From positions 1 to 26,569 of the forward strand of contig CADCPP010000001.1 of the NCBI GenBank assembly GCA_902803355.1: a stretch of 26,569 nucleotides of DNA, in the 5' to 3' direction. Made by a program: the position numbers and the translations under genes. Shown one piece after another: positions 14,767 through 21,584 of this stretch. The stretch's first letter is position 1. Each line of letters begins with the position of its first letter. This DNA is from an uncultured Lachnospiraceae bacterium. GTDB taxonomy: Bacteria > Bacillota > Clostridia > Lachnospirales > Lachnospiraceae. The notes under the pieces are model-generated. The model was not told where the DNA came from, ran no database searches, and saw nothing but the letters and a program-made list of their open reading frames with translations.

Positions 14767-15969
14767 CTACAATGCGATATGGACAACAAACTGCCCTTCC
14801 TCGACCTTTGCGCCGACGCGTCCGTCCATTTCCTTCACGGCGCTTTTCACCATGGAAAGGCCGAGGCCGGAACCGGACTTTCCTTCAGCATTTTCAAAGC
14901 GTGTAAAGCGGTCAAACGCATTGTTTCGGTCGCCGTCTGCAAGGGAAGTGCCGTTTGCGATCCTGATCTGAACCCTGTCTTCTTTCTTCTTCAGAGAGAT
15001 CCGAACATCCCCATCCGCGAATTTGACGGCATTCTCCATCAATTCGCCGAAGATGCGCCTGAGCAGCTCGCTGTCCGCAACCAGCGCAGCATCCGGCTCG
15101 ATCTCCATCGTGAGCGCGATGTTCCTTGCGGCAAGCTCTTCCCGGCGGCTCTCCGCCGCGCTTTTGAGGATCTCACTGACGGAGCATCTTTTTGCTTCTG
15201 CGGATTCTTCAAAGATTGCCATGGATCCCAGCTGCCTTACCAGCCCGGTCATGCGCCTGACCTGACGGTGAATGGAGGTGGTATAATCCGAAGGCCCCAT
15301 CTCCCGCTCGATCAGTTCCGCATCGGCATTGATGACCGTAAGAGGTACCTTAAATTCCTTTTCCGCTTCCAGCAGGAACTGTTTCTGCTTGCGGTCGGCT
15401 TCCTCAAGAGGGGCGAAGACGCGCTTCCCCATAAAGCTCAGGAAGAAATAACTGACCAGCAGACCAAGCACGATACCGCCCAGCGAAATATACAGGATGC
15501 GGTATGACGGCCACAGCTCGCGGCCCTGGTCAATGACCGTTACAAAGGTCTTTCCTTCCTGGGTATAGACGCGGAAGCGGTAGGTCCCGTGCGTCCATCC
15601 CGTTGTTCCGTTCTTCAGCGATGAAGCCCATTCGATGGCTTCTTCTTCACTGACTGCGGCGATCTGAAAGGCCTTCAGCTTGGCCTCTCCGTCCTGATCA
15701 AAACGGACGGTAAAATAGCGCGTGGTAAAACTTACCTCGGGAGAATCCGGCCCCATCGGCCCCATTTTTCCGTCCGGAAGAAATCCCGGCTCCATCGGTT
15801 TACTATTATCGAAGCTTCCCTTGTTTCGGGACAGCCGCTCTGTGATCGCATCGGCATCCGCGGCTGCCATGGTGAAGTTCATCCCGTTGATGATCCCAAG
15901 GATCACTAAAAGCAGGACAAATACCGCCAGCATGGCAAAGCGGATGAATCGTTTCCGGGCAGTATCCAT
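14767..15969 (-). CDS. Histidine-kinase-like membrane protein lacking the phospho-acceptor histidine
   Basis: 400 residues. Membrane segments at about 8-29 and 157-179 flank an extracytoplasmic sensor region of about 125 residues. The dimerisation helix reads QFLLEAEKEFKVPLTVI. Aligned to the usual FxxxxSHELKTPLTxI block, Lys204 (AAG at 15360-15358) replaces the phosphorylated His. The ATPase domain keeps an N box (ELMENAVKFAD), an F box (FDRFTRF) and a G2 box (SGSGLGLSMV). The G1 DxGxG is replaced by IANGTSL, a change also common in active clostridial kinases. It could be a pseudokinase that binds ATP and passes a signal by contact. It starts 8 bases after the receiver gene and ends 14 before the polyphosphate polymerase gene. 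Confidence 0.85.
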   Translation of the reverse strand: MDTARKRFIRFAMLAVFVLLLVILGIINGMNFTMAAADADAITERLSRNKGSFDNSKPMEPGFLPDGKMGPMGPDSPEVSFTTRYFTVRFDQDGEAKLKAFQIAAVSEEEAIEWASSLKNGTTGWTHGTYRFRVYTQEGKTFVTVIDQGRELWPSYRILYISLGGIVLGLLVSYFFLSFMGKRVFAPLEEADRKQKQFLLEAEKEFKVPLTVINADAELIEREMGPSDYTTSIHRQVRRMTGLVRQLGSMAIFEESAEAKRCSVSEILKSAAESRREELAARNIALTMEIEPDAALVADSELLRRIFGELMENAVKFADGDVRISLKKKEDRVQIRIANGTSLADGDRNNAFDRFTRFENAEGKSGSGLGLSMVKSAVKEMDGRVGAKVEEGQFVVHIAL

Positions 15970-15977
15970 CTTTTTGC

Positions 15978-16367
15978 CTACCTTTCTCCGATGTCTTTTC
16001 CGGGAGCAGCATCAGCTGTACCCGGCAGTGATCGTTTGCCGGGAAGGGCTTCGAGTGCGGCGAACAGTTCTTCCGGAAGAAACGGATAGCGAAGAGATCT
16101 TATATTTTTCGCATCAGCGTTCTCCGGCAGCGCCTCTCCAAGCGCAACGACAGGAATGTTATCTTCCGCAAACATTCTGAGGATCCTGCTGCGGTCAAGG
16201 CCGGGAAGGTCCAGGTCCAGTATGACCGCTTCAGGGCCGCTTCCGGCCAGAAGCTGCGGGATCTGCATCCCGTCAAAGGCCGTCGTCACCTCATGCCCTT
16301 CCTGCGAAAGGAGTCGTTCATAACACATCAGAATATCCCTGTCGGGTGCCGCAAGAAGTATTCTCAT
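15978..16367 (-). CDS. Stand-alone degenerate response-regulator receiver domain
   Basis: 129 residues, one receiver fold (about 1-107) plus a short polar tail and no DNA-binding output domain. The phospho-acceptor Asp51 is kept (VILDLDLPGLD). The acidic metal-binding pair is replaced by Ala7-Pro8 (ILLAAPDRDIL), the switch Thr/Ser by Gly77 (VVALGEAL), and the conserved Lys by Tyr94 (LRYPFLPEEL). Ordinary Mg-dependent phosphorylation is therefore doubtful. GGAGGAGG precedes ATG 16367. It is first in the operon with the kinase-like, VTC and DUF4956 genes, so a regulatory role over polyphosphate synthesis is the natural guess. Confidence 0.8.
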   Translation of the reverse strand: MRILLAAPDRDILMCYERLLSQEGHEVTTAFDGMQIPQLLAGSGPEAVILDLDLPGLDRSRILRMFAEDNIPVVALGEALPENADAKNIRSLRYPFLPEELFAALEALPGKRSLPGTADAAPGKDIGER

Positions 16368-16470
16368 CTGCCTCCTCCTTTCCTGTGAAAAAGTTTACTT
16401 TATCTTCGCACAAATTCGTTTTATCGTCAATCATCCGCCCTCGGGTTTCGAACAAATTTCACAATTGTCA

Positions 16471-16499
16471 TTGAAGAATCCGCATGCTTATGCTAAGAT
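16471..16499 (+). promoter_or_regulatory. Promoter of prsW-hexokinase; divergent to the receiver operon
   Basis: -35 TTGAAG (16471-16476), 17-base spacer, extended -10 TGCTAAGAT (hexamer 16494-16499). Transcription start near 16506, 14 bases before the prsW ATG. On the other strand TTGACG (16430-16425) is a possible -35 for the receiver operon, but its -10 (GAAGAT at 17-base spacing) is weak. Confidence 0.55.
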
Positions 16500-16519
16500 G
16501 CTCCGGTGAGGTGAATCCT

Positions 16520-17233
16520 ATGTTTTTATTTCTTTTTGGTTCTTATAATCTCATTCTGATCGCGGCCGCCGTGGTCCCGGCTATCTTTCTGCTGATCAAG
16601 GTCTATCAGTCCGACCGGCTCGAGAAAGAACCGCCCAGGCTCATCCTCTCGCTTGTCGGCTGCGGGATCCTGGCCACCATTATCGCCATGATCGGTGAAA
16701 CGGTGGGCGGATGGCTGATCAAGGGCATAACGAATCACATGACCTATGATCTGATCCTGTATTTTATCATCGTGGCCGGTTTTGAAGAAGGTGCCAAATA
16801 CTTCTTCCTGCGCCGCCGCACCTGGTATAACGTAAACTTTAACTGCCAATATGATGCCGTCCTTTATGCCGTCGCCGTGTCGCTCGGCTTTGCCCTCTGG
16901 GAGAATATCAGCTATGTGTTCAGCTACGGGTTCGGGACCGCACTGGTCCGGGCCGTGACGGCGATCCCCGGACACGCCTGCTTCGGTGTCTTCATGGGAT
17001 GCTGGTACGGAAATGCCAAACGCGCAGACAACTTCGGTTATCCGGAAAAGTGCAGTCTCTACAGCATCATGGCGCTTGTCGTTCCCATGCTGCTGCACGG
17101 CACCTACGATTTTATCGCAACACGGGCGGAAGACCGCTATACCTGGATCTTTATCGCCTTCGTCGCCATCATGTTTGTTATTTCCTTCAATCTGGTCAAA
17201 AAGCTCTCTGACCAGGACAGGTATATCGTTTAA
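16520..17233 (+). CDS. prsW: PrsW family intramembrane metalloprotease
   Basis: 237 residues from ATG 16520, chosen because GAGGTGA precedes it; an in-frame ATG at 16484 lies upstream of the promoter. About seven or eight membrane segments. Family motifs: LEKEPPR after the first helix, GFEEGAKYF (Glu89-Glu90), GFALWENISY (Glu128-Asn129), PGHACFGVFMG (His152) and LLHGTYDF (His193). These are the residues of the CAAX/Abi-type metalloprotease fold. PrsW in Bacillus cleaves anti-sigma factor RsiW; the target here is unknown and no anti-sigma gene is adjacent. Ten bases separate it from the hexokinase gene, so the two are co-transcribed. Confidence 0.9.
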   Translation: MFLFLFGSYNLILIAAAVVPAIFLLIKVYQSDRLEKEPPRLILSLVGCGILATIIAMIGETVGGWLIKGITNHMTYDLILYFIIVAGFEEGAKYFFLRRRTWYNVNFNCQYDAVLYAVAVSLGFALWENISYVFSYGFGTALVRAVTAIPGHACFGVFMGCWYGNAKRADNFGYPEKCSLYSIMALVVPMLLHGTYDFIATRAEDRYTWIFIAFVAIMFVISFNLVKKLSDQDRYIV

Positions 17234-17243
17234 GGAGCAGTTT

Positions 17244-18557
17244 ATGAGCAACTTTCCGTATTCCCGCGAGATCGATGAATTTCTGCTGCAGACCGGCATG
17301 CACCCGGACCTGATCGATATGGCCTGGCAGACCGATGCGTTCCGGAAGGAGATCCGGCTCGGACTGCGCGATAACGCCTCTTCTCTGCCCATGCTGCCGA
17401 CCTATCTGACGACTGACGGCTCGCTGCCGCAGAACGAACCCGTTCTGGTGATCGATGCCGGGGGAACCAATCTTCGCCTTGCGCGCGTGACCTTTATGGA
17501 AGGTTCTGATCCCAGGATCGAATCTCTGTATCAGGGAAAAATGCCCGGAAGCAGTCATCCTTTAACGCGTGAAGAGTATCTGAACGAGATGGTGGAGATC
17601 CTGAAGCCCCATCTAAACGGCGATACACTGATTGGCTACTGCTTTTCCTACGAAGCCGCCATCACGCCGGGGCATGACGGGATCCTTTCCAATTTCAACA
17701 AAGGCGTGCAGGTGGAAGGAACGAACGGGATGAGAGTCTGCGCGACGCTCGAAGCTGCCCTTCGCAAGGCAGAAGTTGCCGGCAGGCGCGACTGGGTCCT
17801 GCTGAACGACTCTACCGCTGCCGCGTGCGGGGCACTGAACAAGCTTGCCGGCGGAAAATACAGCGGGGCTCTCGGCTTCGTTCTCGGTACCGGGACCAAT
17901 ACCTGCTATCCGGAACAGACTGCCCGCATCTCGCGCTATCCCGTAGAGAAAAAAAAGGGACATATGCTGATCAATGCGGAGACCGGCGCCTACGCGCACT
18001 TCCCGCGCGGTGAGGCGGACCGCCTTCTGGATCAGGCGGATCCTCTGCCGGGCAACCATCTCTATGAAAAAATGGTGGGCGGCGTCTATATGGGACGCCT
18101 GATCTGCCTGACCGCCCGTTCCGCTGCCCAGCGCGGTCAGTTCTCTCAGGCCTTCCGCAGCCGTATTGCCTCCTGTGAGACTCTTCGTTCCGTTGATATC
18201 GATGCTTTTGTCAAAGACCCGCAGGGCGATTCTCTCCCTGCATCGCTCTGCGCGAATGATACCGACAGACAATCGCTTCTTACGATCGCCGCAAGACTCT
18301 ATGAACGTGCTGCAAAGCTGGTCACGATCAATCTGACGGCTGTGCTGGAAGAGGCGGGACTTGGGAAAGATCCCTCACAGCCGGCGCTGATCGCCGCAGA
18401 GGGCAGCAGTTTCTGGAAAGCCTCGCTATTCCTTCCTGCCCTCACCAAAACGATGGAGCAGTTCACGGCGAAGGAGCGCGGTATTGCCTTTGAGATCACA
18501 TCCGTTCCCTATGCGAATCTGGTGGGAAGCGCCGCGGCCGCCCTGCTGAACCGCTGA
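17244..18557 (+). CDS. Hexokinase family protein (eukaryotic-type fold)
   Basis: 437 residues. Phosphorylates a hexose at C6 with ATP, presumably glucose. The phosphate-1 motif VIDAGGTNLRLARV begins at residue 70. GYCFSYEAAITPGHDG is the sugar-binding block, VLLNDSTAAACG holds the catalytic Asp, and GFVLGTGTNTCY is the phosphate-2/nucleotide loop. The length and motif spacing fit the PF00349/PF03727 hexokinases rather than ROK glucokinases, which most Firmicutes use. AAGGAG lies 7 bases before ATG 17244; longer open frame upstream lies within prsW in another frame and is not coding. No clear terminator follows in the 47 bases before the next promoter. Confidence 0.88.
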   Translation: MSNFPYSREIDEFLLQTGMHPDLIDMAWQTDAFRKEIRLGLRDNASSLPMLPTYLTTDGSLPQNEPVLVIDAGGTNLRLARVTFMEGSDPRIESLYQGKMPGSSHPLTREEYLNEMVEILKPHLNGDTLIGYCFSYEAAITPGHDGILSNFNKGVQVEGTNGMRVCATLEAALRKAEVAGRRDWVLLNDSTAAACGALNKLAGGKYSGALGFVLGTGTNTCYPEQTARISRYPVEKKKGHMLINAETGAYAHFPRGEADRLLDQADPLPGNHLYEKMVGGVYMGRLICLTARSAAQRGQFSQAFRSRIASCETLRSVDIDAFVKDPQGDSLPASLCANDTDRQSLLTIAARLYERAAKLVTINLTAVLEEAGLGKDPSQPALIAAEGSSFWKASLFLPALTKTMEQFTAKERGIAFEITSVPYANLVGSAAAALLNR

Positions 18558-18604
18558 CGCCTTAAATGTTTCGTTAAAAGAGAATTATTTTTTTCAATTT
18601 TCTC

Positions 18605-18633
18605 TTGACAATATCCAATTACGGGAGTAAGAT
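18605..18633 (+). promoter_or_regulatory. Promoter of the methionine leader and metQNI
   Basis: Perfect -35 TTGACA (18605-18610), 17-base spacer, -10 TAAGAT (18628-18633). Transcription would begin near 18640, about 250 bases before the metQ start, so the transcript necessarily includes the leader reading frame and the terminator. Confidence 0.85.
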
Positions 18634-18664
18634 GACTCCATCCTGCAGAAAGGAAGCAGTATTC

Positions 18665-18751
18665 ATGACGAAGAATATGCGCAGCATGGATATGATGATG
18701 TGCATGGGCATGATGATGTGCCCGTCTTTGCCTGTGTCTGTTTCCGAATAA
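18665..18751 (+). CDS. Methionine-rich leader peptide (28 aa) of the metQNI operon
   Basis: A 28-codon frame, ATG 18665 to TAA 18749-18751. AAAGGAA (18649-18655) sits at normal ribosome-site distance and the predicted transcript start is about 25 bases upstream. Ten of 28 codons are Met (1, 5, 8, 10-12, 14, 16-18); codons 8-19 read MDMMMCMGMMMC. It lies between the promoter and an intrinsic terminator ahead of the methionine transporter genes, as trp, his and leu leader peptides do in their operons. The inferred job is to sense charged Met-tRNA: ribosomes stalling at the Met codons would favour an antiterminator. A Met/Cys peptide binding copper is the main alternative, but position and flanking RNA structure favour attenuation. 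I found no sign of coding after the Met cluster beyond nine ordinary codons. Confidence 0.75.
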   Translation: MTKNMRSMDMMMCMGMMMCPSLPVSVSE

Positions 18752-18780
18752 CTGCCCTGATAAGATAAGGTCTTATCCAA

Positions 18781-18816
18781 AAGAACGGGAAGCTTCGGAA
18801 GCTGCCCGTTCTTTTT
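18781..18816 (+). terminator. Intrinsic terminator upstream of metQ (attenuator terminator)
   Basis: AAGAACGGG (18781-18789) pairs with CCCGTTCTT (18805-18813), 9 bp. After one A/G mismatch the upper stem is AGCTT (18791-18795) / AAGCT (18799-18803) with a CGG loop. The run TTTTT (18812-18816) follows. It is 73 bases before the metQ start and downstream of the metQ promoter, so it must be read through for transporter expression. It cannot be just the end of the hexokinase transcript. Confidence 0.88.
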
Positions 18817-18889
18817 ATGAACAGAGAAGATCTGTTTCCGCAGGGCAGCTGCAGAAGCCCGCTTACTTCATGAGAAGGAGGAAAAATTC

Positions 18890-19735
18890 ATGAAAAAACT
18901 CTTAGCGATCATTCTTTCCCTGATCACCATCCTGGCCCTTGCCGGCTGCGGCAAAAAGTCCCAGAGCTTTACTGTGGCCGTCCCGAACGATACCACAAAC
19001 GAAGCCCGCGCCCTTCTGCTGCTTGAGGCAAACGGCCTGCTGAAGCTGAAGGAAGGCGCCGGCATCACCGCCACCATTCAGGATATTGCCGAAAACCCTT
19101 ACAACATCACCTTCCAGGAAGTCGAAGCCGCCCAGATCCCCAACGTACTGAAGGACGTTGACTATGCTGTGATCAATTCCAACTACGCGCTGGATGCCGG
19201 CATCGATCCGATCAAGAAGTCTCTGGTCATGGAAGGTGCAGCTTCCGCCTATGCCAACATTCTGGCTGTCAAGAGCGGCAATGAAAAGGATCCCAAGATC
19301 CTGGCCCTGGTCGCTGCCCTCTCCAGCAAGAAAGTGGCTGATTTCATCACCGGGAAGTACGGCGGTGCCGTGGTGAGCGTCGTGCAGAATCCCGGCGACG
19401 GTTTTGACTCTTCTATCGACTATGCCGCGCTGAACGGAAGCACCATTTCTGTTGCCGCCTCTCCTTCTCCTCATGCTGAGATCCTGGCTGTGGCGAAAGA
19501 GATCCTTGCCGAAAAAGGCATTACGCTCAACATTCAGGAGTACAATGATTACGTTGTCCCGAACACTGTTGTGGAAGACGGAACGATCGATGCCAACTAC
19601 TTCCAGCACGTCCCTTACCTGGACGATTTCAATGCTCAGAAAGGCACGCATATCGTTTCTGTGGCTCCCATCCATGTGGAACCGATGGGCCTTTACGGCG
19701 GCAAACAGACCTCTCTCGACTCACTGAAAAAATAA
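18890..19735 (+). CDS. metQ: Methionine ABC transporter substrate-binding lipoprotein
   Basis: 281 residues, NlpA family. The signal peptide ends in a lipobox LALAGC with lipidated Cys20; the mature protein sits outside, tethered to the membrane. Family stretches: VAVPNDTTNEARALLLLEANGLLKL, TFQEVEAAQIPNVLKDVDYAVINSNYAL (split here for reading as a single block near residues 82-110), and ANYFQHVPYLDDFN. It binds methionine (possibly also D-Met or Met-containing forms) and delivers it to MetI. A strong GAAGGAGG precedes ATG 18890. First structural gene of metQNI; the order Q-N-I differs from the N-I-Q order of E. coli and Bacillus. Confidence 0.93.
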   Translation: MKKLLAIILSLITILALAGCGKKSQSFTVAVPNDTTNEARALLLLEANGLLKLKEGAGITATIQDIAENPYNITFQEVEAAQIPNVLKDVDYAVINSNYALDAGIDPIKKSLVMEGAASAYANILAVKSGNEKDPKILALVAALSSKKVADFITGKYGGAVVSVVQNPGDGFDSSIDYAALNGSTISVAASPSPHAEILAVAKEILAEKGITLNIQEYNDYVVPNTVVEDGTIDANYFQHVPYLDDFNAQKGTHIVSVAPIHVEPMGLYGGKQTSLDSLKK

Positions 19736-19781
19736 TCAACGCATCCGCCTCTCTCCGGAAGGGGAAGGCGATGGAGAACCC

Positions 19782-20801
19782 ATGATCGAACTTGACCACG
19801 TTTGTAAGACCTTTACCGGCAGCGACGGACAGGTAGACGCCCTTAAAGACGTCTGCCTGTCTGTTGACGACGGCGATATTTACGGCATCATCGGAATGAG
19901 CGGAGCCGGAAAATCGACTCTCGTCCGTACCATCAATCTGCTGGAAAAGCCCACCTCCGGCACCGTCCGGGTAGACGGTGTTGACATGTTGAGCCTCTCT
20001 CCTGCCCAGCTTCGGGAAAAACGCCGCGAGATCACCATGATCTTCCAGAGCTTCAACCTGCTGATGCAGCGGACCTGCCTGAAGAATGTGTGTTTTCCAC
20101 TTGAGCTTGCCGGCATGAAGCCTTCTCAGGCAAAGAAAAAAGCCCTCGAGCTTCTGGATACGGTCGGCCTGAAGGATAAGGCAGGCGCCTATCCCGCACA
20201 GCTTTCCGGCGGCCAGCAGCAGCGCGTAGCCATTGCCCGTGCGCTTGCCACCGACCCCAAGGTGCTGCTTTGCGATGAAGCCACCTCGGCTCTCGATCCC
20301 GGCACGACCCATTCCATTCTGGAACTGATCCGGGAGATCAATGCCAAGCTTGGGATCACCGTGATCGTGATCACACACCAGATGAGTGTTGTGGAAAGCA
20401 TCTGCCGCCATGTCGCCATTCTGGACCAGGGATCCGTTGCGGAAGCCGGAGAAGTCAGCGAAGTCTTTTCCAATCCGAAATCGCACGCCGCGCGCAGCCT
20501 CGTCTTTCCGGAAGGCGATGTTGACGATCTGTTCAGGGACGGCGGTCCTAACGAACATCTTATCCGTGTCGTTTTCGACGGATCGCAGGCTACATCCGAG
20601 CCGCTCATCGCCCACATGGCCGTGGAAAAAGGAATCGAGGCCAGTATCGCCTATGCGTCCATGCGCGAGATCAGCGGGAAGACCTACGGTTCCGTGCTGC
20701 TTGGCATTGCGGGAACGGAAGAAACCGTTACGGAAGCAATCAGCTATCTGACGCAAAAAGAAAATGTGACCGCAAGGGAGGTGAAGCCGTATGTTCAGTG
20801 A
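19782..20801 (+). CDS. metN: Methionine ABC transporter ATP-binding protein
   Basis: 339 residues. The ATPase domain has Walker A (GMSGAGKST, about residue 38), Q-loop (MIFQSFNLL), ABC signature (LSGGQQQR), Walker B (VLLCDEATSALD) and the switch His (VITHQM). The C-terminal NIL/ACT-like domain (about 255-339) is the site where methionine binds and trans-inhibits transport in E. coli MetNI, so feedback on activity is likely here too. GGAG sits 5 bases before ATG 19782. The gene overlaps metI by 11 bases. It energises import with MetI and MetQ. Confidence 0.95.
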   Translation: MIELDHVCKTFTGSDGQVDALKDVCLSVDDGDIYGIIGMSGAGKSTLVRTINLLEKPTSGTVRVDGVDMLSLSPAQLREKRREITMIFQSFNLLMQRTCLKNVCFPLELAGMKPSQAKKKALELLDTVGLKDKAGAYPAQLSGGQQQRVAIARALATDPKVLLCDEATSALDPGTTHSILELIREINAKLGITVIVITHQMSVVESICRHVAILDQGSVAEAGEVSEVFSNPKSHAARSLVFPEGDVDDLFRDGGPNEHLIRVVFDGSQATSEPLIAHMAVEKGIEASIAYASMREISGKTYGSVLLGIAGTEETVTEAISYLTQKENVTAREVKPYVQ

Positions 20802-21495
20802 ATTGTTCAGCAGTGAAGCCTGGGCAGAAGCCCTGCCCGTCATTCGCGGTCAGTTTCTGCTGGCGACCTGGGAAACGCTGTATGTGACCATCCTCTCCAC
20901 CTTTTTTGCCGTACTGATCGGGCTGCCTCTCGGGATCATTCTGGTAACAGGTGATGAAAAGGGGATCCATCCTCTTCCGAAGTGGCTCATGAAGACGCTG
21001 AATGTGATCATCAACCTGCTTCGCAGCATCCCGTTTCTGATCCTCATGATCCTGGTCTTTCCGCTGACGAGAGTCATCATCGGGACCACCGTGGGCACCA
21101 CGGCAACCATCGTTCCCCTTGTGATCGCGGCCTTTCCCTTTATTGCGAGACTGGCGGAAACAAGCCTTCGTGAGGTAAATCCGAACTCCATCGAAATGGC
21201 GCAGAGCCTTGGCGCGGGAACCATGCAGATCATTGCGAAGGTGATGATCCCGGAAAGCGTGCCGCTGCTGATCTCCAACGCGACCACGGCCATCACCACC
21301 ATTCTCGGCTATACCGCCATGAGCGGCATCATCGGAGGCGGCGGCCTGGGCAAGATCGCCATCAATTACGGCTACTATCGCTACCGCTACGTGATCATGT
21401 TCGCCGCAGTTATCCTGCTGGTGATTCTGGTGCAGATCTTTCAGAGCGTCGGAAACAAGCTTGCTCTTCTCTCCGACAAGAGGCTGAAGGCTTGA
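20791..21495 (+). CDS. metI: Methionine ABC transporter permease
   Basis: 234 residues with five predicted membrane helices, the usual MetI topology. The coupling motif is visible in SLREVNPNSIEMAQSLGAG, followed by the helix pair ending in SGIIGGGGLGKIAINYGYYR, a stretch typical of MetI. A near-perfect ribosome site AAGGGAGGTGA lies inside the end of metN, giving translational coupling. Last gene of the operon; no good terminator hairpin is seen in the 90 bases that follow, where the next gene's promoter lies. Confidence 0.94.
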   Translation: MFSELFSSEAWAEALPVIRGQFLLATWETLYVTILSTFFAVLIGLPLGIILVTGDEKGIHPLPKWLMKTLNVIINLLRSIPFLILMILVFPLTRVIIGTTVGTTATIVPLVIAAFPFIARLAETSLREVNPNSIEMAQSLGAGTMQIIAKVMIPESVPLLISNATTAITTILGYTAMSGIIGGGGLGKIAINYGYYRYRYVIMFAAVILLVILVQIFQSVGNKLALLSDKRLKA

Positions 21496-21516
21496 TCTGA
21501 AAACAGTCCGATCTGA

Positions 21517-21544
21517 TTGTCTTCTTTCAAAAATATGTTATAAT
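21517..21544 (+). promoter_or_regulatory. Promoter of the membrane glycosyltransferase gene
   Basis: -35 TTGTCT (21517-21522), 16-base spacer, extended -10 TGTTATAAT (hexamer 21539-21544). Start near 21551, leader of about 34 bases before ATG 21585. Confidence 0.65.
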
Positions 21545-21584
21545 TGACCGCAGTGATTCCCATCAAATGACAGGAGAGCCTCTC

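Larger units (their letters stand above)
18640..18816 (+). promoter_or_regulatory. Predicted ribosome-mediated transcription attenuator for methionine
   Basis: The leader carries two stretches complementary to parts of the terminator. CCCGTCTTT (18721-18729), just after the Met codons, can pair with AAAGAACGGG (18780-18789), the terminator 5' arm, as 9 bp with one bulged A. GTTTCCGAA (18740-18748), at the end of the leader frame, can pair with TTCGGAAGC (18794-18802) at the terminator apex, 9 bp with one G-U. A ribosome at the stop codon should cover the second stretch; one stalled at the early Met codons would leave both free. A small hairpin GATAAG/CTTATC (18759-18777) lies between and could be a pause site. 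No S-box or T-box consensus is visible. The pairings were found by eye, not by energy calculation. Confidence 0.65.

Noticed and set aside
16986..17243. Upstream extension of the hexokinase frame
   Set aside because: It overlaps prsW in another frame, while ATG 17244 has an ideal ribosome site and fits the family start.
18558..18604. AAAAGAGAATT...AATTTTCTCTT as a terminator for the hexokinase gene
   Set aside because: The stem is A/T-rich with a mismatch/bulge and a T-rich loop, too weak to call.
18634..18889. SAM riboswitch (S-box) or Met T-box upstream of metQ
   Set aside because: No T-box AGGGTGGNACCGCG-like element and no S-box conserved core could be found; the only strong structure is the terminator, and the region is mostly taken up by the leader frame.
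19629..20843. Long minus-strand open frame (404 codons) opposite metN
   Set aside because: metN has all ABC ATPase motifs on the plus strand; the antisense product shows nothing recognisable.
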